Shown: positions 1-4,218 of the stretch, piece by piece
How the letters are laid out: each line of letters opens with the position of its first letter
Position numbering within the stretch: position 1 is the stretch's first letter
The notes under the pieces: generated by a model
Database searches by the model: none
Seen by the model: the letters and a program-made list of their open reading frames with translations, nothing else
What the model was told of the DNA's origin: nothing
Program-made: the position numbers and the translations under genes
NCBI GenBank assembly: GCA_022561415.1
Contig: JADFRH010000127.1
Coordinates: 1,897 to 7,015 of the forward strand
DNA from: Planctomycetota bacterium
Lineage (GTDB): Bacteria; Planctomycetota; Phycisphaerae; UBA1845
Reading direction: 5' to 3'
DNA: 5,119 nucleotides

Positions 1-544
1 TCAGACCGACGCCAAGCTCAATCCCGGCAACTACGGCGGCCCGGTGTGCGACATTCACGGTCGCATCCTCGGCATGGCCGTGCCGATGGGGCAAAAGCCG
101 GGTGAACTTGCCGGTCTCGAACTCTACGACTCGGGCGTCGGATTCGCTCTGCCGAAACATCGGGTCGACGAGATCGTCGACACTCTCAAGACGGGGAAGT
201 CCTTCTACCGCGGCTGGCTGGGGATTTCGATCGACGGGACGGTGTCGGACGCGGTCGCGGTCGCCAACGTGGCGAGCCCTTCGCCCATGGAGAAAGCCGG
301 CGTTGAGCCGGGCGACATCATCCTCAGCGCAAACGATCGACCGCTCAAGAACTTCGGACACCTCGTTCAGGCGCTCTACCTCATCCCGGCCGGGGAGCGC
401 GTTCTCCTGATGGTAAAACGCGAGGATCGCGAGTTCGAGGTCGAGGTCACGCTCGCGAGAATCACCGAACTCGGGCCGCTCCCGACCCTGGCGGAGCCCT
501 TCGACCCCTCCGAACCGGCTACGGAAGACCCCGAGCAGGAGTAG
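1..544 (+). CDS. HtrA/Deg-like trypsin-fold protein with C-terminal PDZ domain, catalytic Ser replaced (5' partial)
   Basis: The reading frame is open from base 2, so the gene starts upstream of the window and about 180 C-terminal residues are visible. The first residues, QTDAKLNPGNYGGPV, match the HtrA/DegP active-site block (QTDAxINPGNSGGP), but the nucleophile Ser is Tyr (TAC, 32-34). A glycine-rich strand ending VGFALP (about 146-163) matches the end of the protease domain. A single PDZ domain follows (about 212-460), with the GWLGI carboxylate-binding-loop region and the helix EKAGVEPGDIILS. The tail is acidic and proline-rich. Family members are envelope proteases or chaperones. With no serine this copy should not cleave peptides by the standard mechanism, so a binding, chaperone or scaffold role is inferred. 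The His and Asp of the triad lie outside the window. The GTG at 44 is internal to the domain, not a start. No downstream partner is obvious; the next gene has its own promoter. Confidence 0.9.
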   Translation, partial: QTDAKLNPGNYGGPVCDIHGRILGMAVPMGQKPGELAGLELYDSGVGFALPKHRVDEIVDTLKTGKSFYRGWLGISIDGTVSDAVAVANVASPSPMEKAGVEPGDIILSANDRPLKNFGHLVQALYLIPAGERVLLMVKREDREFEVEVTLARITELGPLPTLAEPFDPSEPATEDPEQE

Positions 545-587
545 CCGCACGCCCGCGACCAGGACGGTATCCGCAGCTTAAATCCCC

Positions 588-608
588 CTGCCGGCTCCCC
601 TCCGGCGG
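588..608 (+). terminator. Possible stem-loop 3' of the HtrA-like gene
   Basis: GCCGG (590-594) and CCGGC (602-606) form a perfect 5-bp stem around a 7-nt loop. The stem extends to 7 pairs through a T-G wobble and a C-G pair. It lies about 45 nt after the stop codon at 542-544. No T-tract follows, so it is not a canonical intrinsic terminator. It may only protect the 3' end, or be chance in GC-rich DNA. Confidence 0.25.
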
Positions 609-654
609 ATCCGCTACAATCACACGATATTCGACAACATTCAGAACAACATTC

Positions 655-684
655 TTGACAAATCACCTATACATGATGTATATT
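655..684 (+). promoter_or_regulatory. Sigma-70-type promoter of the Lrp-family operon
   Basis: A perfect -35 hexamer TTGACA (655-660) is followed after 18 bp by TATATT (679-684), one mismatch from the -10 consensus. Transcription would start near 690-692, leaving a leader of about 17 nt before the ATG at 708. The surrounding 615-710 stretch is clearly AT-rich against GC-rich flanks. A second -10-like TATAAC (688-693) is badly spaced from this -35 and is disfavoured. Confidence 0.7.
668..682. promoter_or_regulatory. Perfect inverted repeat in promoter (candidate Lrp-family operator 1)
   Basis: TATACAT (668-674), a central G, then ATGTATA (676-682) is a perfect 15-bp palindrome. It occupies the -35/-10 spacer and the first bases of the -10 box. 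A protein bound here would block RNA polymerase. Its position just before an Lrp/AsnC-family gene suggests autoregulation, which is common in that family; binding itself is inferred. Confidence 0.55.
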
Positions 685-686
685 CA

Positions 687-705
687 GTATAACAAGGAAT
701 TATAC
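687..705. promoter_or_regulatory. Perfect inverted repeat over start site and RBS (candidate operator 2)
   Basis: GTATAA (687-692) and TTATAC (700-705) are perfect inverted arms around the 7-nt centre CAAGGAA, which carries the ribosome binding site AAGGA (694-698), 9 nt before the ATG at 708. The centre (696) is exactly 21 bp, about two helical turns, from the centre of the upstream palindrome (675). The two sites therefore face the same side of the helix, as expected for an oligomeric regulator. If the transcript starts near 690 the left arm would be incomplete in mRNA, so a DNA operator is likelier than an RNA hairpin. Confidence 0.5.
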
Positions 706-707
706 GA

Positions 708-1190
708 ATGATAGACGGAGTTGATCGAAAAATACTGGAGATCATGCAGGAGGATGGCCGGGTCACCAACGCCGAGATCGCCCGGCGCATCGGAATGGCT
801 CCGTCGGCGATCTTGGAACGCATCCGCAAGCTGGAAGACCGCGGGGTGATTGCAGGTTACACGGCCAAGCTCAACCCCTCCGCGATCGACAAACCCCTGC
901 TCGCCTTCGTGTTCGTGCAGGCGGAGGAGCGCGTCTGGCAGACCGGGACCGGCGAAGCACTGGCCAAGATTCCCGAGGTGCAGGAGGTTCACCACATCGC
1001 CGGTGAGGATTGCTTCCTGGTCAAGATCCGCGCTCGCGATACGGCGTCACTCGGCCGGCTGATGCGCGAACGCTTCGGCGCGATCGACAGCATACGCTCG
1101 ACGCGAACGACGATTGTTCTCGAAACCGTCAAGGAGACAACGTCGCTACCGGTCGAGGCAACGGAACGGGAGGTCAAGGCCAGTGCTTGA
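708..1190 (+). CDS. Lrp/AsnC family transcriptional regulator
   Basis: This 160-residue protein has the standard Lrp/AsnC plan. An N-terminal winged helix-turn-helix spans about residues 4-47 (DRKILEIMQEDGRVTNAEIARRIGM, then a recognition helix around APSAILERIRKLEDRG and the wing GVIAGYTAKL). A C-terminal RAM/effector domain spans about 64-140 and contains the family's glycine-acidic segment GEDCFLVKIRARD (99-111). The ATG at 708 is preceded by AAGGA (694-698) and there is no upstream in-frame alternative. About 20 residues after the RAM domain form a charged tail. Family members bind DNA as dimers to octamers and respond to amino acids. The likely targets are its own promoter and the two downstream genes, with a sulfur-containing amino acid as the inferred effector. 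Family assignment is firm; the effector is a guess from context. Confidence 0.95.
   Translation: MIDGVDRKILEIMQEDGRVTNAEIARRIGMAPSAILERIRKLEDRGVIAGYTAKLNPSAIDKPLLAFVFVQAEERVWQTGTGEALAKIPEVQEVHHIAGEDCFLVKIRARDTASLGRLMRERFGAIDSIRSTRTTIVLETVKETTSLPVEATEREVKASA
1169..1185 (+). promoter_or_regulatory. RBS and GTG start of the transporter inside the regulator gene
   Basis: GGAGGT (1169-1174) lies 8 nt before the GTG at 1183-1185, within the last codons of the regulator gene. The GTG overlaps the upstream TGA (1188-1190) by 8 nt, implying translational coupling. This supports the GTG over the far-upstream open frame starting at 1114 and over the ATG at 1219, which has a poor ribosome site. Confidence 0.75.
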
Positions 1191-2259
1191 TAGGTCACAA
1201 CCGTCTCCAGCGAAGATCATGGTCGTCGTCGCCTTCGCCGCGGTTTACATCATCTGGGGCTCGACCTATCTCGCGATCCGCGTCGCGGTGGAGACGATTC
1301 CGCCGTTCCTCATGGCCGGTGTGCGTTACATGATCGCCGGTGGCATCTTGTATGCGTGGCTTCGATGGCGTGGCGTCGCGGCGCCGGCCCGCATCCACTG
1401 GCGATCGGCGGCCGTCGTCGGCGGGCTGATGCTGCTGGGTGGCAACGGCGGCGTCGTCTGGGCCGAGCAGCCGGGAAAGGTACCGTCGAGCATCGCAGCG
1501 CTGATGGTCAGCGCGGTCCCGCTGTGGATGGTGTTGATCAATTGGGCTCGACCCCGAGGCGTTCGACCCACGAGTATCGAAGCGCTGGGGTTGATCCTCG
1601 GCTTCGTAGGCGTTGTCATTCTGGTCGCCCTGGGTTCCATGTCAGGATCGGAGCCGATCGATCGCGGTGGCGCCATCGCTCTGATTCTCGCACCGATTTT
1701 TTGGGCGGCCGGCTCCATCTACTCGCGACACGCCAAACTTCCCGACTCGGTTTTTCTCGCCACGGGCATGCAGATGCTGGCGGGCGGCGCGCTACTTGTC
1801 CTGGCCGGTTCCGTCACGGGCGAGTGGGGTCGCGTCAACGTGGAAGCGATCTCCACAAAGTCAGTTCTCGCGTTCGGGTACCTGGTCGTCTTCGGCGCCC
1901 TGATCGGTTTCACGGCCTACATCTGGATTCTTCGTGTGAGCACGCCGGCCAAGGTCGGCACCTACGCCTACGTCAATCCGGCCATCGCCGTGTTTCTGGG
2001 GTGGGTGCTTCTCTCCGAGCCGATTACCTCCTCGATGTTGGTGGCCATGGCGGTCATCCTGACCGGTGTGATTCTGATCACGACGCGGGCCACCTCGAAG
2101 AGCGTTCACGATTCGTTCCCCGAATCGAAATTGCAGGGGCAAGGACGGGGCGCATCGCTCAGTGAATCGAAGGAGACTTCGAGCCGAACGTGTGCGCCGC
2201 CCGAAGGATCCAGGGCTCCGTCCTCGACACCGTTCTCATCCGCGATCTGTGAGGAATAA
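1183..2259 (+). CDS. EamA/DMT family inner-membrane transporter (YedA-like)
   Basis: From the GTG start this is 358 residues: ten hydrophobic segments (about 12-30, 40-60, 74-94, 101-120, 133-152, 163-180, 190-210, 227-247, 258-278, 285-301) arranged as two EamA repeats. The first repeat opens with YIIWGSTYLAIRVAVETIPP and contains GNGG...AEQ and VPSSIAALM. The second carries YAYVNPAIAVFLGW (261-274). These resemble Escherichia coli YedA and related drug/metabolite exporters. Several family members export amino acids or their derivatives; the substrate here is not readable from sequence. Lying between an Lrp-family regulator and a sulfur-amino-acid enzyme, it may export an amino acid or a product of that enzyme. 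Oddly, about 57 residues after the last helix form a hydrophilic Ser/Pro/Glu-rich tail longer than usual for the family. No frameshift is evident. Confidence 0.92.
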   Translation: MLDRSQPSPAKIMVVVAFAAVYIIWGSTYLAIRVAVETIPPFLMAGVRYMIAGGILYAWLRWRGVAAPARIHWRSAAVVGGLMLLGGNGGVVWAEQPGKVPSSIAALMVSAVPLWMVLINWARPRGVRPTSIEALGLILGFVGVVILVALGSMSGSEPIDRGGAIALILAPIFWAAGSIYSRHAKLPDSVFLATGMQMLAGGALLVLAGSVTGEWGRVNVEAISTKSVLAFGYLVVFGALIGFTAYIWILRVSTPAKVGTYAYVNPAIAVFLGWVLLSEPITSSMLVAMAVILTGVILITTRATSKSVHDSFPESKLQGQGRGASLSESKETSSRTCAPPEGSRAPSSTPFSSAICEE

Positions 2260-2282
2260 CTCTCCGGAAAGGTCATCGCGCT

Positions 2283-3443
2283 ATGTCCGACAAAATGATC
2301 AACGATCTCGAAACCAAAGTGATTCACGCCGGCGAACCCGAAGAGCGCATCTGCGGCGCGGTCGCCATGCCGGTGTTTCAGTCGTCGACGTTTGAAAGCG
2401 GCGACGACGCCGGCTACCATGACCTGCGATATATACGCCTCAACAACACACCGAACCATGAGGTGCTCCACCGCAAGCTGGCCGCGATCGAAGGCGGAGG
2501 GGCCGCTCTCGTGGCCGCGAGCGGAATGGCCGCCATCACGACTTCCCTGCTGACCGTCCTTCAAGCGGGCGACCACCTGCTCGCCCAGTCCTGTCTCTAT
2601 GGGGGGACGCACCACTTTATTACCCAAGACCTCGAACGCTTCGGCATCTCCCACAGCCTGATCGACGCCGACGATCCGGCATCGTGGAAAGCGCAGTTGC
2701 GAGCCAACACGAAGGCCATCTACGTCGAGACGATCACGAATCCGCTCATCCAGGTGGGCGATCTGACGGCCGTGACACAATTCGCCAAGGACAACGGTCT
2801 GATCTCGATGATCGATAACACCTTTGCCTCGCCGGTGAACTTTCAGCCGCTGGCGCAGGGCTTCGACCTGTCGCTGCACAGTTGCACGAAGTATCTCAAC
2901 GGGCACAGCGACATCGTCGGCGGCGCGGCGATCGGATCGGCCGAGCTGATCGAAGGCATCAGGCACAAGCTCAACCACCTCGGCGGCTCGATGGACCCCC
3001 ACACGTGTTTCCTGCTTCAGCGGGGAATCAAGACGCTGGTTCTGAGGGTGCGCCACCAGAACGGCAGCGCACTGAAGATCGCCCGCTTTCTCGATCAGCA
3101 CGAGCGCGTCGCAAAGGTCTACTATCCGGGACTGGAAACGCATCCGCAATATCGCCGGGCGTGCGAGCTGTTCAGCGGGTTCGGCGGCATGCTCAGCTTT
3201 GAACTGAAAGGCGATGCGGCATCCGCCCAGCGATTCATCCAGGACGTAACGCTGCCGATTTCGGCGCCGAGTCTCGGGGGTGTGGATTCTCTGATCACCA
3301 GGCCCGCGAGCACGTCACACGCGGGAATGACGGCCAAGGACCGCGAGGCAATGGGGATCAGCGACAGCCTGATCCGACTGTCGGTCGGTATCGAATCGAC
3401 ACAGGATCTGATTGCGGATTTCGAGCGTGCGCTGAATCGCTGA
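2283..3443 (+). CDS. PLP-dependent trans-sulfuration family enzyme (cystathionine gamma-synthase / methionine gamma-lyase type)
   Basis: The 386-residue length is normal for the Cys/Met metabolism PLP family (fold type I). The PLP lysine is K203 in SCTKYLNGHSDIVGG. D178 in MIDNTFASP should hold the pyridine nitrogen, Y106 in CLYGGTH should stack on the ring, and Y50/R52 in YIRLNNTPN match the phosphate-binding Tyr-Arg given by the partner subunit. LGGVDSLITRPASTSHAGM (331-349) and R365 in LIRLSVGIE fit the substrate-carboxylate region. Reactions in the family include cystathionine synthesis or cleavage, O-acetylhomoserine sulfhydrylation and methionine gamma-elimination. The residue matching the active-site Cys of bacterial methionine gamma-lyases is Gly108, which weakens that option. 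The exact reaction is unresolved. GGAAAGG (2266-2272) precedes the ATG by 10 nt. The gap to the transporter is 23 nt, so co-transcription is likely. Cytosolic, probably a tetramer. Confidence 0.93.
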   Translation: MSDKMINDLETKVIHAGEPEERICGAVAMPVFQSSTFESGDDAGYHDLRYIRLNNTPNHEVLHRKLAAIEGGGAALVAASGMAAITTSLLTVLQAGDHLLAQSCLYGGTHHFITQDLERFGISHSLIDADDPASWKAQLRANTKAIYVETITNPLIQVGDLTAVTQFAKDNGLISMIDNTFASPVNFQPLAQGFDLSLHSCTKYLNGHSDIVGGAAIGSAELIEGIRHKLNHLGGSMDPHTCFLLQRGIKTLVLRVRHQNGSALKIARFLDQHERVAKVYYPGLETHPQYRRACELFSGFGGMLSFELKGDAASAQRFIQDVTLPISAPSLGGVDSLITRPASTSHAGMTAKDREAMGISDSLIRLSVGIESTQDLIADFERALNR

Positions 3444-3450
3444 CGACCGA

Positions 3451-3476
3451 CAAAGTCGGCTTGCCGACGGGCTTTG
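3451..3476 (+). terminator. CTTG-tetraloop hairpin after the operon
   Basis: GTCGG (3455-3459), CTTG, CCGAC (3464-3468) forms a perfect stem closed by G-C around a CUUG tetraloop, a known stable RNA loop. The outer arms CAAAG (3451-3455) and CTTTG (3472-3476) can add pairs across a GGG bulge. It begins 8 nt after the stop codon. No T-run follows, so it is either a weak terminator, a 3'-end stabiliser, or works together with the palindromic element just downstream. Confidence 0.4.
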
Positions 3477-3492
3477 CCTGCACGGCTTATGG

Positions 3493-3577
3493 AAATTACG
3501 AAGTACGAATTACGCGGCCGTCAGCCGTGACTCGTAATTCGTAACTCGTAATTCTCTCGCCACCCGCCCGCACGTCG
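3493..3577. repeat. Palindromic heptamer element, copy 1
   Basis: The left arm is three tandem heptamers: AAATTAC (3493), GAAGTAC (3500) and GAATTAC (3507). A 13-nt loop GCGGCCGTCAGCC (3514-3526) follows. The right arm is four heptamers: GTGACTC (3527), GTAATTC (3534), GTAACTC (3541) and GTAATTC (3548). A conserved 23-nt flank then begins TCTCGCCACCCG (3555-3577). The arms are mutual reverse complements with a few mismatches and can form a long hairpin or cruciform. It lies between convergent genes, 57 nt past the lipoprotein stop on the reverse strand. A related copy in the same orientation lies at 4103-4180. It may be a REP/MITE-like dispersed repeat or a bidirectional 3'-end structure; no transposase is present. 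Confidence 0.85.
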
Positions 3578-3634
3578 GTGAAACGCGCGACGCGGACGTC
3601 TTGTCTCTGTCCCGCAGTTTGTGTGAGAAAGGCC

Positions 3635-4030
3635 TTAGCGAGCGTAGCGCGCCATTCGGGCTCGCTTGAAATCCACCATCACCTCGTTCGTTTCATACTC
3701 GGTCATCGCACCGGAGATGGCGTCGACGATGAACCCGGGCCACAGCGGGGGGATGAAGTTCAGGTAGGTGTTGGGGTCGACGGTTCGACTCAGCACGATT
3801 ACCTGTCTGTTACGCCCGTACGTGACCTCAATCGGATCGTTCCTTCCCTTGGGCACCTGCAACATCATCGGGGTGGTACCCGATTGATTCCCGAACTGAA
3901 CATGCGCCCCAGGCGGGTTGGAGCGGATCGTGATGGTCTGCGTCGTTCCCGACACGAACGTCGCACAGCCGGTGGCCAGAACCACAAGGGCTACAGTGGT
4001 TACGATCAATCCGATACGCACGATTCTCAT
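3635..4030 (-). CDS. Small lipoprotein with PEGA-like domain
   Basis: The 131-residue product begins MRIVRIGLIV, with a short basic n-region, a hydrophobic core and the lipobox LATGC (18-22), so signal peptidase II cleavage before C22 is expected. The mature 110 residues start CATFVSGTTQTITIRSNPPG. The segment at about 33-82 (IRSNPPGAHVQFG...SGTTPMMLQVPKG...IEVTYGRNRQVIVLSR) resembles a PEGA-type beta domain. A hydrophobic patch follows, with LNFIPPLWPGFIVDAISGAM (90-109). Small lipoproteins beginning CATxVSGTTQ with this layout are widespread and of unknown function. The ATG at 4030 is chosen because GGGAG (reverse strand, 4037-4041) sits 6 nt upstream and the lipoprotein signal begins there. 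An in-frame GTG at 4075 would add 15 residues and spoil the signal peptide. It is flanked by two direct copies of the heptamer element. Cellular location: membrane-anchored, envelope. Confidence 0.85.
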   Translation of the reverse strand: MRIVRIGLIVTTVALVVLATGCATFVSGTTQTITIRSNPPGAHVQFGNQSGTTPMMLQVPKGRNDPIEVTYGRNRQVIVLSRTVDPNTYLNFIPPLWPGFIVDAISGAMTEYETNEVMVDFKRARMARYAR

Positions 4031-4070
4031 GAGATGCTCCCGTAAGCGAAACCAATGCGCGATGGACTCT

Positions 4071-4080
4071 CGCACGTGCG
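4071..4080. promoter_or_regulatory. Perfect 10-bp palindrome upstream of the lipoprotein gene
   Basis: CGCACGTGCG is identical to its own reverse complement and lies about 40 bp before the lipoprotein ATG on the reverse strand. A TTGACG -35-like hexamer lies just further upstream (4086-4091, reverse strand), but no convincing -10 follows at normal spacing. It could be an operator or chance in GC-rich DNA. Confidence 0.2.
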
Positions 4081-4102
4081 GCGTCCGTCAAGCCGCCGAG
4101 GG

Positions 4103-4180
4103 GAATTACGAATTACCAATTACACAGCCGTCAGCCGTAATTCGTAACTCGTAATTCTCTCGCCACCCGACCGTACTTCG
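4103..4180. repeat. Palindromic heptamer element, copy 2
   Basis: The left arm is GAATTAC (4103), GAATTAC (4110), CAATTAC (4117). The loop is ACAGCCGTCAGCC (4124-4136), and the right arm is GTAATTC (4137), GTAACTC (4144), GTAATTC (4151). The 21-bp arms pair at 19 positions. The 3' flank (4158-4180) matches copy 1 at 20 of 23 bases and the loop at 11 of 13. Copy 1 differs mainly by one extra right-arm heptamer, consistent with slippage. It lies 38 nt past the stop codon of the reverse-strand peptidase gene and ahead of the lipoprotein gene, so it could terminate or trim the peptidase transcript. Confidence 0.85.
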
Positions 4181-4218
4181 ACCGAAACCCGGAATAACTT
4201 GTGCAGGCCGGACTGGCG

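Noticed and set aside
44..46. GTG at 44 as the start of a short PDZ protein
   Set aside because: It falls inside the conserved protease active-site block, and the frame is open to the left edge with matching HtrA residues.
615..620. TACAAT as an extra -10 box upstream of the regulator
   Set aside because: No acceptable -35 hexamer lies 16-18 bp upstream; the TTGACA/TATATT pair downstream is far better.
1114..1182. Upstream extension of the transporter frame
   Set aside because: It overlaps the end of the regulator gene and would add an Arg-rich stretch before the first helix. The GTG at 1183 has a proper RBS and a typical operon overlap.
1356..2165. Forward-strand open frame of 269 codons within the transporter gene
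   Set aside because: It is an out-of-frame shadow: an Arg/Gly/His-rich product with no membrane segments, while the overlapping frame is a clear EamA transporter.
2106..3149. Long reverse-strand open frame (347 codons) opposite the transporter tail and PLP enzyme
   Set aside because: It lies antisense to a strongly recognised enzyme, its product is rich in Arg/His/Gly/Asp with no recognisable domain, and it is the kind of open frame expected from GC-rich codon bias.
3578..4045. Forward-strand open frame of 155 codons opposite the lipoprotein
   Set aside because: The reverse strand encodes a clean lipobox, a good RBS and a PEGA-like domain; the forward product is low-complexity and unrecognisable.
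4031..4075. Upstream GTG start for the lipoprotein at 4075
   Set aside because: The added 15 residues precede a normal lipoprotein signal, and the ATG at 4030 has GGGAG at ideal spacing.
3493..4180. CRISPR array or transposon ends suggested by the repeated heptamers
   Set aside because: The units are 7 bp with no unique spacers, there are no cas or transposase genes, and I could not see target-site duplications at the element ends.
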